Part shown: positions 37,108 through 50,565 of the stretch, piece by piece
Layout of the letters: each line of letters starts with the position of its first letter
Numbering within the stretch: the stretch's first letter is position 1
Assembly (NCBI GenBank): GCA_031769625.1
Contig: JAUIMM010000642.1
Location: 1 to 64,000 of the forward strand
Direction of reading: 5' to 3'
Source: Taudactylus pleione
Taxonomy: Eukaryota > Chordata > Amphibia > Anura > Myobatrachidae
DNA: 64,000 nt
Notes under the pieces: generated by a model
The model's input: the letters and a program-made list of their open reading frames with translations, nothing else
Told to the model about the DNA's origin: nothing
The model's database searches: none
Made by a program: the position numbers and the translations under genes

Positions 37108-39759
37108 CAAAAAATGGGTGTGGTCACATACCGAAGGGGCGTGGCCACTAAAAATGGGGCGTGCCAACATGACACGCCACCCATTTCTCGTCACTCTGGG
37201 AACATTACTTTCTATTCCATATACACCTTACCGATGCGGTGGTTTCTCACAATGTGGAACCCCTGAAGAAATATATCCTCCATGGGAAGACAGCGTCTGC
37301 AGTCGGCATTCATTATTCATGTAGGGCACATCGTCCAGAAGATGCCTGTTTGTGTGGGAATATTAACAAGGTCATCAACTTACAACAGCGGTTCAACCAC
37401 ACTCATTCCCCCTGTGTATTTCCTGCCCCCTGCATCTCTTAGCCACAACATCTCCCCCTGCATCGTCTCTCAGCACATCATAACCTCCCCAGACATACAC
37501 AAACTGACAAAAGCGTACACAGACACGCACACCTCTTTCACAAAAATGCAGCCAGCCAAATAAATAAAACGGCTTGCGTATGCAGGCACTTTTAGCACTA
37601 CAAGTGCCTGCATACCCATGGCTGAAAAAGCATGGTGAAGCTTGAAGAAATCACCCAGGACCTGCTGGGACCTGTAGTGCCACAGAAAAAAACACATATA
37701 AACTAGATATGCGTGCCAGACCATTTTTGCTGGATTTGGATTTGGCTCTGATTCGTCGTCCGGCCTTGGATTTGGATTTGCCAAAGCGCCATGACTGGTT
37801 TTGGATTTGAATTTAGATTTGGATTTTTTTACAAAAATTGACAAAGAAAGCTAAAATCACATAATTTGGGCATTTTTTTGTTCCTAGAGTATTATTAACC
37901 TCAATAACATTCATTTCCAGTCATTTACAGTCAATTTAGACCACCTCACATCTCACAATATTATTTTCACCATGATTGGCCAAAGGCTGCAGTGAGCTGG
38001 CAGGTTACTAAGCGACAGAGTGGCGGCACAGACACCGCAGTTTAAAGCACATCTATGAAACATTGCCACTGACTACTGAGTCACAGTACTTGTGTGTTAC
38101 GGACACACAGAGGGCTAAGGCCCAATGAGTCACGGTGCATGTAAACACAGTGGGCTATGGCCCAAGGAATCACAGTACTTGTATACACAGTGGGGTACAG
38201 CTCAAGGAGTCAAGGTGCTTGTATACACAGTGGGGTACAGCACAAAAAAAAAAGTGTTTTTTTTTACTTTTTAAACTTTTAAATCTCTTCAATTTTTTTT
38301 TTACTTTTAAACTTTGTTTTTTTTGCACACACAGCCACTTGTGAGTCTGGACACAGCCCCTTTAATCAGAATATAGCGCAGCATACATCAGCGAGCAGTG
38401 TCCCCCCTTACACAGTCACTTTGCCAGCACAGCCAACTCTAAATGACCCCCAGAGTGTACGTATATTTAGCACAGTGGGCCTATTCTGTATAGTGGCCAA
38501 GCATAACAGGGATATATTGCATACTGATCAAAAGTTACATTAGGCTAAATTGAATATTTATCAATCCTAAAAGTCTACTGTATAATGGGCAAAATCGGTC
38601 CTCCACTGTATATTCATCATTGCCAATTCTATTCTATACTGGGAACAGAGACTATTGGGGAGATTCAAAAAGAAGCACGTTTCCATCAGAATATTGCACG
38701 CTGATGTAATGCTGGTCATCCTGCAGGAAAACCTCGCTCGGCTTTGCTCACACCTATAGAGGTGCAGAAATAACTAGCCTTGGCCTAGCTATTAATGTCA
38801 TTTCAATTTATAAACATCCTAGCAGTATTTTCATATTAATTGTGTTTTTTATTTTCATTTAATCCCTTGCTTGTTTTCTACCCAAGTAGCAGTCTTGAAA
38901 AATAAAAATTGGACAGAAGCAGCAGGTTAATGAAATGAGAAAGAGCTGATAGGAACTGATTGATTAAATGAGTGGATGCAGTAAAAGAGAACTTTGGCGA
39001 ATAAGGAGAAGGCAAAGGGACAGATGTGTAATAATAATAATAAATGGCAGGTGTATCATGGGAAGCAGAGGTGATGGAGAATATAAAAATATCACACATC
39101 AGTAGAGATTATTTTGTGCACTTCTCCTTTAAGGAATGTAGAACACGAGTGAGGTCATGCTGTGATGTCATAATGGTAACTCTTTGCCGTTGCTCACTCT
39201 TAACCGCCCAGGACACTGACATAGCATTATCATTGCTGGCATTAACATACTCCAAATACATCTCTTGCACCCAGCCCACTGAGGGAAAAATATCCTCTTG
39301 AGGTAAGTATCTCATCAAAGACAAGGGCGTTTCACTTGGATGTGCCTGCAGACTTGGAGCTTGACTACCCTATAATATGACCTTGAGCTTGTTTATTTCT
39401 ATAATTGGAGGTTCTAGCAGCACAGCACATCTATCGCAATGTAGTAGCCATTCGGGTAAACTCGGTGCTTCTCAAAAGGGGATGACCAACCTCTTCAGAA
39501 AATTGCGCAGCTTTGTGAGGAATGTAAATTGGGTAATGTCAGGAGATGTGGACAGGAACTATATTAATGACGTCAGCCAATGTTATTTATTAATGTGGTA
39601 AACTGTATACTGTATTTTAGTGTCAAATGTTCATACAGTATTTTAAATAAGTTTGGAAATATAACTCTGCATAGCCTCCTAGTGCCCAGAGGGACAGGCA
39701 ATCCTTCAAGCCATGGGTCCCCAGAGGTTTCCTCCACAGGGGGTTTTTCCTCTCCTGAG

Positions 39760-42700
39760 TGCTGAAGGATGATTCTTTGTGAGTCATGAGGCTTCCACCA
39801 TCTTGGTCCTCTTATAGGACAACCTTGTAAGAGCCTCCGGCTAATCTTGGGCACTAATTTATTTACAATGCAGAGTAAAAATAAAGTGTTATTTTCCTTG
39901 TGCTAAAAATTCATAATAAATATATTTTCAAATTGACTTTACTTGATGTGGTCTTTCCTTTTTTTCATAATGGAGTCTCTTAGAAGGTTAAGAGGCTGTG
40001 AGGTCTACTATCCTGTTAATAGAATTGAGATTTGATAATCTTCGCACTACATAATAGTTTAAGGTTATGACCTAATGGCAATGTGCAGGATATGGCGGTG
40101 GTACATGATGTCATTGGGGAAGTGGTCAAGTCTAGAAAGGACACAAAAAATAAAAGAGATCAGGTGAAACAGAAATAATATAAAATGTTTTCTAACATAC
40201 AGTATATACTCTTCTGTGCTGGACAAAATGAAGCAAACGACATATGGAAGGTTATAGTCCCTTTAAGTAGCAAATATTTAAGATGGTTTTCAAGGCATTT
40301 CTTAAAGAGGTCGGATACCCTGTCCAATTGCATTATTTAATGCAATCATCCTGCAGACTTGGAAGCAGTGGGGTGCACTTGCAGAACAGGTAGCCATTCT
40401 GAATGGATGAAAAATGGCATAATTGGCTCACAATAACTTACGAGATGCCTAATTGTGTCTGCCAATACCCAGGCAATTGCTCAATGTCATGATCCTGTGC
40501 TGTTGACACCATAAGAAGAAAACCCAAAGCATGGGGTCCTCCTGTCACCTAGTCCAAGCATATTCTGCAGGGGATGTGTGCCTCTTCCCTAGGAAAAAAA
40601 ACAGCCAGAGGCTTCACTAGGGTCTTGGGAGTCTAGGGCAAGTTGAGAAGAACTGCGTGCCCCCCCCCCCGACCCCCCCATAGACACATAGAGAAAAGTA
40701 TTTCTGCGCGCCTCTGGTGCGCAGCAAAAAATGGGTGTGGTCACATACCGAAGGGGCGTGGCCACTAAAAATGGGGCGTGCCAACATGACACGCCACCCA
40801 TTTCTCGTCACTCTGGGAACATTACTTTCTATTCCATATACACCTTACCGATGCGGTGGTTTCTCACAATGTGGAACCCCTGAAGAAATATATCCTCCAT
40901 GGGAAGACAGCGTCTGCAGTCGGCATTCATTATTCATGTAGGGCACATCGTCCAGAAGATGCCTGTTTGTGTGGGAATATTAACAAGGTCATCAACTTAC
41001 AACAGCGGTTCAACCACACTCATTCCCCCTGTGTATTTCCTGCCCCCTGCATCTCTTAGCCACAACATCTCCCCCTGCATCGTCTCTCAGCACATCATAA
41101 CCTCCCCAGACAGACACAAACTGACAAAAGCGTACACAGACACGCACACCTCTTTCACAAAAATGCAGCCAGCCAAATAAATAAAACGGCTTGCGTATGC
41201 AGGCACTTTTAGCACTACAAGTGCCTGCATACCCATGGCTGAAAAAGCATGGTGAAGCTTGAAGAAATCACCCAGGACCTGCTGGGACCTGTAGTGCCAC
41301 AGAAAAAAACACATATAAACTAGATATGCGTGCCAGACCATTTTTGCTGGATTTGGATTTGGCTCTGATTCGTCGTCCGGCCTTGGATTTGGATTTGCCA
41401 AAGCGCCATGACTGGTTTTGGATTTGAATTTAGATTTGGATTTTTTTACAAAAATTGACAAAGAAAGCTAAAATCACATAATTTGGGCATTTTTTTGTTC
41501 CTAGAGTATTATTAACCTCAATAACATTCATTTCCAGTCATTTACAGTCAATTTAGACCACCTCACATCTCACAATATTATTTTCACCATGATTGGCCAA
41601 AGGCTGCAGTGAGCTGGCAGGTTACTAAGCGACAGAGTGGCGGCACAGACACCGCAGTTTAAAGCACATCTATGAAACATTGCCACTGACTACTGAGTCA
41701 CAGTACTTGTGTGTTACGGACACACAGAGGGCTAAGGCCCAATGAGTCACGGTGCATGTAAACACAGTGGGCTATGGCCCAAGGAATCACAGTACTTGTA
41801 TACACAGTGGGGTACAGCTCAAGGAGTCAAGGTGCTTGTATACACAGTGGGGTACAGCACAAAAAAAAAAGTGTTTTTTTTTACTTTTTAAACTTTTAAA
41901 TCTCTTCAATTTTTTTTTTACTTTTAAACTTTGTTTTTTTTGCACACACAGCCACTTGTGAGTCTGGACACAGCCCCTTTAATCAGAATATAGCGCAGCA
42001 TACATCAGCGAGCAGTGTCCCCCCTTACACAGTCACTTTGCCAGCACAGCCAACTCTAAATGACCCCCAGAGTGTACGTATATTTAGCACAGTGGGCCTA
42101 TTCTGTATAGTGGCCAAGCATAACAGGGATATATTGCATACTGATCAAAAGTTACATTAGGCTAAATTGAATATTTATCAATCCTAAAAGTCTACTGTAT
42201 AATGGGCAAAATCGGTCCTCCACTGTATATTCATCATTGCCAATTCTATTCTATACTGGGAACAGAGACCATTGGGGAGATTCAAAAAGAAGCACGTTTC
42301 CATCAGAATATTGCACGCTGATGTAATGCTGGTCATCCTGCAGGAAAACCTCGCTCGGCTTTGCTCACACCTATAGAGGTGCAGAAATAACTAGCCTTGG
42401 CCTAGCTATTAATGTCATTTCAATTTATAAACATCCTAGCAGTATTTTCATATTAATTGTGTTTTTTATTTTCATTTAATCCCTTGCTTGTTTTCTACCC
42501 AAGTAGCAGTCTTGAAAAATAAAAATTGGACAGAAGCAGCAGGTTAATGAAATGAGAAAGAGCTGATAGGAACTGATTGATTAAATGAGTGGATGCAGTA
42601 AAAGAGAACTTTGGCGAATAAGGAGAAGGCAAAGGGACAGATGTGTAATAATAATAATAAATGGCAGGTGTATCATGGGAAGCAGAGGTGATGGAGAATA

Positions 42701-43376
42701 TAAAAATATCACACATCAGTAGAGATTATTTTGTGCACTTCTCCTTTAAGGAATGTAGAACACGAGTGAGGTCATGCTGTGATGTCATAATGGTAACTCT
42801 TTGCCGTTGCTCACTCTTAACCGCCCAGGACACTGACATAGCATTATCATTGCTGGCATTAACATACTCCAAATACATCTCTTGCACCCAGCCCACTGAG
42901 GGAAAAATATCCTCTTGAGGTAAGTATCTCATCAAAGACAAGGGCGTTTCACTTGGATGTGCCTGCAGACTTGGAGCTTGACTACCCTATAATATGACCT
43001 TGAGCTTGTTTATTTCTATAATTGGAGGTTCTAGCAGCACAGCACATCTATCGCAATGTAGTAGCCATTCGGGTAAACTCGGTGCTTCTCAAAAGGGGAT
43101 GACCAACCTCTTCAGAAAATTGCGCAGCTTTGTGAGGAATGTAAATTGGGTAATGTCAGGAGATGTGGACAGGAACTATATTAATGACGTCAGCCAATGT
43201 TATTTATTAATGTGGTAAACTGTATACTGTATTTTAGTGTCAAATGTTCATACAGTATTTTAAATAAGTTTGGAAATATAACTCTGCATAGCCTCCTAGT
43301 GCCCAGAGGGACGGGCAATCCTTCAAGCCATGGGTCCCCAGAGGTTTCCTCCACAGGGGGTTTTTCCTCTCCTGAG
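39760..43376. repeat. Unit 12 (3,617 bp), T3 class
   Basis: It matches unit 11 in the T3 block and C11-GA-C7 tract, with ACAGACACAAAC instead of ACATACACAAAC near 41108. Private T-to-C at 42270. Near the 3' end it has T at the first marker, G at 43313 (ACGGGC) and GGGGG at the last, so one CpG-retaining base sits inside an otherwise T-type end. Confidence 0.97.
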
Positions 43377-46300
43377 TGCTGAAGGATGATTCTTTGTGAG
43401 TCATGAGGCTTCCACCATCTTGGTCCTCTTATAGGACAACCTTGTAAGAGCCTCCGGCTAATCTTGGGCACTAATTTATTTACAATGCAGAGTAAAAATA
43501 AAGTGTTATTTTCCTTGTGCTAAAAATTCATAATAAATATATTTTCAAATTGACTTTACTTGATGTGGTCTTTCCTTTTTTTCATAATGGAGTCTCTTAG
43601 AAGGTTAAGAGGCTGTGAGGTCTACTATCCTGTTAATAGAATTGAGATTTGATAATCTTCGCACTACATAATAGTTTAAGGTTATGACCTAATGGCAATG
43701 TGCAGGATATGGCGGTGGTACATGATGTCATTGGGGAAGTGGTCAAGTCTAGAAAGGACACAAAAAATAAAAGAGATCAGGTGAAACAGAAATAATATAA
43801 AATGTTTTCTAACATACAGTATATACTCTTCTGTGCTGGACAAAATGAAGCAAACGACATATGGAAGGTTATAGTCCCTTTAAGTAGCAAATATTTAAGA
43901 TGGTTTTCAAGGCATTTCTTAAAGAGGTCGGATACCCTGTCCAATTGCATTATTTAATGCAATCATCCTGCAGACTTGGAAGCAGTGGGGTGCACTTGCA
44001 GAACAGGTAGCCATTCTGAATGGATGAAAAATGGCATAATTGGCTCACAATAACTTACGAGATGCCTAATTGTGTCTGCCAATACCCAGGCAATTGCTCA
44101 ATGTCATGATCCTGTGCTGTTGACACCATAAGAAGAAAACCCAAAGCATGGGGTCCTCCTGTCACCTAGTCCAAGCATATTCTGCAGGGGATGTGTGCCT
44201 CTTCCCTAGGAAAAAAAACAGCCAGAGGCTTCACTAGGGTCTTGGGAGTCTAGGGCAAGTTGAGAAGAACTGCGTGCCCCCCCCCCACCCCCCCATAGAC
44301 ACATAGAGAAAAGTATTTCTGCGCGCCTCTGGTGCGCAGCAAAAAATGGGTGTGGTCACATACCGAAGGGGCGTGGCCACTAAAAATGGGGCGTGCCAAC
44401 ATGACACGCCACCCATTTCTCGTCACTCTGGGAACATTACTTTCTATTCCATATACACCTTACCGATGCGGTGGTTTCTCACAATGTGGAACCCCTGAAG
44501 AAATATATCCTCCATGGGAAGACAGCGTCTGCAGTCGGCATTCATTATTCATGTAGGGCACATCGTCCAGAAGATGCCTGTTTGTGTGGGAATATTAACA
44601 AGGTCATCAACTTACAACAGCGGTTCAACCACACTCATTCCCCCTGTGTATTTCCTGCCCCCTGCATCTCTTAGCCATTCCATCTCCCCCTGCATCGTCT
44701 CTCAGCACATCATAACCTCCCCAGAGACACACACACTGACAAAAGCGTACACAGACACGCACACCTCTTTCACAAAAATGCAGCCAGCCAAATAAATAAA
44801 ACGGCTTGCGTATGCAGGCACTTTTAGCACTACAAGTGCCTGCATACCCATGGCTGAAAAAGCATGGTGAAGCTTGAAGAAATCACCCAGGACCTGCTGG
44901 GACCTGTAGTGCCACAGAAAAAAACACATATAAACTAGATATGCGTGCCAGACCATTTTTGCTGGATTTGGATTTGGCTCTGATTCGTCGTCCGGCCTTG
45001 GATTTGGATTTGCCAAAGCGCCATGACTGGTTTTGGATTTGAATTTAGATTTGGATTTTTTTACAAAAATTGACAAAGAAAGCTAAAATCACATAATTTG
45101 GGCATTTTTTTGTTCCTAGAGTATTATTAACCTCAATAACATTCATTTCCAGTCATTTACAGTCAATTTAGACCACCTCACATCTCACAATATTATTTTC
45201 ACCATGATTGGCCAAAGGCTGCAGTGAGCTGGCAGGTTACTAAGCGACAGAGCGGCGGCACAGACACCGCAGTTTAAAGCACATCTATGAAACATTGCCA
45301 CTGACTACTGAGTCACAGTACTTGTGTGTTACGGACACACAGAGGGCTAAGGCCCAATGAGTCACGGTGCATGTAAACACAGTGGGCTATGGCCCAAGGA
45401 ATCACAGTACTTGTATACACAGTGGGGTACAGCACAAAAAAAAAAGTGTTTTTTTTTACTTTTTAAACTTTTAAATCTCTTCAATTTTTTTTTTACTTTT
45501 AAACTTTGTTTTTTTTGCACACACAGCCACTTGTGAGTCTGGACACAGCCCCTTTAATCAGAATATAGCGCAGCATACATCAGCGAGCAGTGTCCCCCCT
45601 TACACAGTCACTTTGCCAGCACAGCCAACTCTAAATGACCCCCAGAGTGTACGTATATTTAGCACAGTGGGCCTATTCTGTATAGTGGCCAAGCATAACA
45701 GGGATATATTGCATACTGATCAAAAGTTACATTAGGCTAAATTGAATATTTATCAATCCTAAAAGTCTACTGTATAATGGGCAAAATCGGTCCTCCACTG
45801 TATATTCATCATTGCCAATTCTATTCTATACTGGGAACAGAGACTATTGGGGAGATTCAAAAAGAAGCACGTTTCCATCAGAATATTGCACGCTGATGTA
45901 ATGCTGGTCATCCTGCAGGAAAACCTCGCTCGGCTTTGCTCACACCTATAGAGGTGCAGAAATAACTAGCCTTGGCCTAGCTATTAATGTCATTTCAATT
46001 TATAAACATCCTAGCAGTATTTTCATATTAATTGTGTTTTTTATTTTCATTTAATCCCTTGCTTGTTTTCTACCCAAGTAGCAGTCTTGAAAAATAAAAA
46101 TTGGACAGAAGCAGCAGGTTAATGAAATGAGAAAGAGCTGATAGGAACTGATTGATTAAATGAGTGGATGCAGTAAAAGAGAACTTTGGCGAATAAGGAG
46201 AAGGCAAAGGGACAGATGTGTAATAATAATAATAAATGGCAGGTGTATCATGGGAAGCAGAGGTGATGGAGAATATAAAAATATCACACATCAGTAGAGA

Positions 46301-46951
46301 TTATTTTGTGCACTTCTCCTTTAAGGAATGTAGAACACGAGTGAGGTCATGCTGTGATGTCATAATTGTAACTCTTTGCCGTTGCTCACTCTTAACCGCC
46401 CAGGACACTGACATAGCATTATCATTGCTGGCATTAACATACTCCAAATACATCTCTTGCACCCAGCCCACTGAGGGAAAAATATCCTCTTGAGGTAAGT
46501 ATCTCATCAAAGACAAGGGCGTTTCACTTGGATGTGCCTGCAGACTTGGAGCTTGACTACCCTATAATATGACCTTGAGCTTGTTTATTTCTATAATTGG
46601 AGGTTCTAGCAGCACAGCACATCTATCGCAATGTAGTAGCCATTCGGGTAAACTCGGTGCTTCTCAAAAGGGGATGACCAACCTCTTCAGAAAATTGCGC
46701 AGCTTTGTGAGGAATGTAAATTGGGTAATGTCAGGAGATGTGGACAGGAACTATATTAATGACGTCAGCCAATGTTATTTATTAATGCGGTAAACTGTAT
46801 ACTGTATTTTAGTGTCAAATGTTCATACAGTATTTTAAATAAGTTTGGAAATATAACTCTGCATAGCCTCCTAGTGCCCAGAGGGACGGGCAATCCTTCA
46901 AGCCATGGGTCCCCAGAGGTTTCCTCCACAGGGGATTTTTCCTCTCCTGAG
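43377..46951. repeat. Unit 13 (3,575 bp), T3 class with 40-bp deletion
   Basis: The shortest unit. The C-tract is C10-A-C7, lacking the G of other T3 units. It has CCATTCCATC near 44675 and AGAGACACAC near 44723, which differ from both the A and T3 forms. One 40-bp minisatellite repeat is missing near 45399-45438. Private changes are T-to-C at 45253 (creating a CpG) and G-to-T at 46367. The 3' end is CpG-retaining (CGG, ACGGG, GGGGA). Confidence 0.97.
45310..45438. repeat. Contracted minisatellite of unit 13
   Basis: Copies at 45310-45358, 45359-45398 and 45399-45438 only. The last is a fusion: it starts like copy 3 (GAATCACAGTACTTG) and ends like copy 4 (GGTACAGCACAAA). Exactly 40 bp are missing, as expected from misaligned repair or slippage between copies 3 and 4. 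Confidence 0.9.
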
Positions 46952-49900
46952 TGCTGAAGGATGATTCTTTGTGAGTCACGAGGCTTCCACCATCTTGGTC
47001 CTCTTATAGGACAACCTTGTAAGAGCCTCCGGCTAATCTTGGGCACTAATTTATTTACAATGCAGAGTAAAAATAAAGTGTTATTTTCCTTGTGCTAAAA
47101 ATTCATAATAAATATATTTTCAAATTGACTTTACTTGATGCGGTCTTTCCTTTTTTTCATAATGGAGTCTCTTAGAAGGTTAAGAGGCTGTGAGGTCTAC
47201 TATCCTGTTAATAGAATTGAGATTTGATAATCTTCGCACTACATAATAGTTTAAGGTTATGACCTAATGGCAATGTGCAGGATATGGCGGTGGTACATGA
47301 TGTCATTGGGGAAGTGGTCAAGTCTAGAAAGGACACAAAAAATAAAAGAGATCAGGTGAAACAGAAATAATATAAAATGTTTTCTAACATACAGTATATA
47401 CTCTTCTGTGCTGGACAAAATGAAGCAAACGACATATGGAAGGTTATAGTCCCTTTAAGTAGCAAATATTTAAGATGGTTTTCAAGGCATTTCTTAAAGA
47501 GGTCGGATACCCTGTCCAATTGCATTATTTAATGCAATTATCCTGCAGACTTGGAAGCAGTGGGGTGCACTTGCAGAACAGGTAGCCATTCTGAATGGAT
47601 GAAAAATGGCATAATTGGCTCACAATAACTTACGAGATGCCTAATTGTGTCTGCCAATACCCAGGCAATTGCTCAATGTCATGATCCTGTGCTGTTGACA
47701 CCATAAGAAGAAAACCCAAAGCATGGGGTCCTCCTGTCACCTAGTCCAAGCATATTCTGCAGGGGATGTGTGCCTCTTCCCTAGGAAAAAAAACAGCCAG
47801 AGGCATCACTAGGGTCTTTGGAGCCTAGGACAAGTTGAGAAGAACTGCGTGCCCCCCCGGCCCCCCCATAGATACATAGAGAAAAGCATTTCTGCGCGCC
47901 TCTGGCGCGCAGCAAAAAAATGGGTGTGGTCACATACCGAAGGGGCGTGGCCACTAAAAATGGGGCGTGCCAACATGACACGCCACCCATTTCTCGTCAC
48001 TCTGGGAACATTACTTTCTATTCCATATACACCTTACCGATGCGGTGGTTTCTCACAATGTGGAACCCCTGAAGAAATATATCCTCCATGGGAAGACAGC
48101 GTCTGCAGTCGGCATTCATTATTCATGTAGGGCACATCGTCCAGAAGATGCCTGTTTGTGTGGGAATATTAACAAGGTCATCAACTTACAACAGCGGTTC
48201 AACCACACTCATTCCCCCTGTGTATTTCCTGCCCCCTGCATCTCTTAGCCATACCATCTCCCCCTGCATCGTCTCTCAGCACATCATAACCTCCCCAGAC
48301 ACACACACACTGACAAAAGCGTACACAGACACGCACACCTCTTTCACAAAAATGCAGCCAGCCAAATAAATAAAACGGCTTGCGTATGCAGGCACTTTTA
48401 GCACTACAAGTGCCTGCATACCCATGGCTGAAAAAGCATGGTGAAGCTTGAAGAAATCACCCAGGACCTGCTGGGACCTGTAGTGCCACAGAAAAAAACA
48501 CATATAAACTAGATATGCGTGCCAGACCATTTTTGCTGGATTTGGATTTGGCTCTGATTCGTCGTCCGGCCTTGGATTTGGATTTGCCAAAGCGCCATGA
48601 CTGGTTTTGGATTTGAATTTAGATTTGGATTTTTTTACAAAAATTGACAAAGAAAGCTAAAATCACATAATTTGGGCATTTTTTTGTTCCTAGAGTATTA
48701 TTAACCTCAATAACATTCATTTCCAGTCATTTACAGTCAATTTAGACCACCTCACATCTCACAATATTATTTTCACCATGATTGGCCAAAGGCTGCAGTG
48801 AGCTGGCAGGTTACTAAGCGACAGAGTGGCGGCACAGACACCGCAGTTTAAAGCACATCTATGAAACATTGCCACTGACTACTGAGTCACAGTACTTGTG
48901 TGTTACGGACACACAGAGGGCTAAGGCCCAATGAGTCACGGTGCATGTAAACACAGTGGGCTATGGCCCAAGGAATCACAGTACTTGTATACACAGTGGG
49001 GTACAGCTCAAGGAGTCAAGGTGCTTGTATACACAGTGGGGTACAGCACAAAAAAAAAAGTGTTTTTTTTTACTTTTTAAACTTTTAAATCTCTTCAATT
49101 TTTTTTTTACTTTTAAACTTTGTTTTTTTTGCACACACAGCCACTTGTGAGTCTGGACACAGCCCCTTTAATCAGAATATAGCGCAGCATACATCAGCGA
49201 GCAGTGTCCCCCCTTACACAGTCACTTTGCCAGCACAGCCAACTCTAAATGACCCCCAGAGTGTACGTATATTTAGCACAGTGGGCCTATTCTGTATAGT
49301 GGCCAAGCATAACAGGGATATATTGCATACTGATCAAAAGTTACATTAGGCTAAATTGAATATTTATCAATCCTAAAAGTCTACTGTATAATGGGCAAAA
49401 TCGGTCCTCCACTGTATATTCATCATTGCCAATTCTATTCTATACTGGGAACAGAGACTATTGGGGAGATTCAAAAAGAAGCACGTTTCCATCAGAATAT
49501 TGCACGCTGATGTAATGCTGGTCATCCTGCAGGAAAACCTCGCTCGGCTTTGCTCACACCTATAGAGGTGCAGAAATAACTAGCCTTGGCCTAGCTATTA
49601 ATGTCATTTCAATTTATAAACATCCTAGCAGTATTTTCATATTAATTGTGTTTTTTATTTTCATTTAATCCCTTGCTTGTTTTCTACCCAAGTAGCAGTC
49701 TTGAAAAATAAAAATTGGACAGAAGCAGCAGGTTAATGAAATGAGAAAGAGCTGATAGGAACTGATTGATTAAATGAGTGGATGCAGTAAAAGAGAACTT
49801 TGGCGAATAAGGAGAAGGCAAAGGGACAGATGTGTAATAATAATAATAAATGGCAGGTGTATCATGGGAAGCAGAGGTGATGGAGAATATAAAAATATCA

Positions 49901-50565
49901 CACATCAGTAGAGATTATTTTGTGCACTTCTCCTTTAAGGAATGTAGAACACGAGTGAGGTCATGCTGTGATGTCATAATGGTAACTCTTTGCCGTTGCT
50001 CACTCTTAACCGCCCAGGACACTGACATAGCATTATCATTGCTGGCATTAACATACTCCAAATACATCTCTTGCACCCAGCCCACTGAGGGAAAAATATC
50101 CTCTTGAGGTAAGTATCTCATCAAAGACAAGGGCGTTTCACTTGGATGTGCCTGCAGACTTGGAGCTTGACTACCCTATAATATGACCTTGAGCTTGTTT
50201 ATTTCTATAATTGGAGGTTCTAGCAGCACAGCACATCTATCGCAATGTAGTAGCCATTCGGGTAAACTCGGTGCTTCTCAAAAGGGGATGACCAACCTCT
50301 TCAGAAAATTGCGCAGCTTTGTGAGGAATGTAAATTGGGTAATGTCAGGAGATGTGGACAGGAACTATATTAATGACGTCAGCCAATGTTATTTATTAAT
50401 GCGGTAAACTGTATACTGTATTTTAGTGTCAAATGTTCATACAGTATTTTAAATAAGTTTGGAAATATAACTCTGCATAGCCTCCTAGTGCCCAGAGGGA
50501 CGGGCAATCCTTCAAGCCATGGGTCCCCAGAGGTTTCCTCCACAGGGGATTTTTCCTCTCCTGAG
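46952..50565. repeat. Unit 14 (3,614 bp), A class
   Basis: Start markers C, C and T at unit positions 28, 190 and 588. A-class block, hairpin loop TCT, CpG-retaining 3' end, as in units 4 and 7. Private C-to-T at 47873 (GATACATAG). With units 13 and 15 it forms a third T-A-A trimer. Confidence 0.97.

Larger units (their letters stand above)
36143..39759. repeat. Unit 11 (3,617 bp), T3 class
   Basis: T3 block: GAGGCTTCAC with GGGAGTCTAGGGC near 36992-37023, C-tract lengthened to C11-GA-C7, AAAAGTATTT, a broken hairpin right arm (GGTGCGCAG), and one A fewer after it. Downstream it has CCACAAC at 37443-37449 and ACATACACAAAC near 37491 instead of the CA-repeat form. Start markers T, T and C; 3' end T/A/G. 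Confidence 0.97.
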
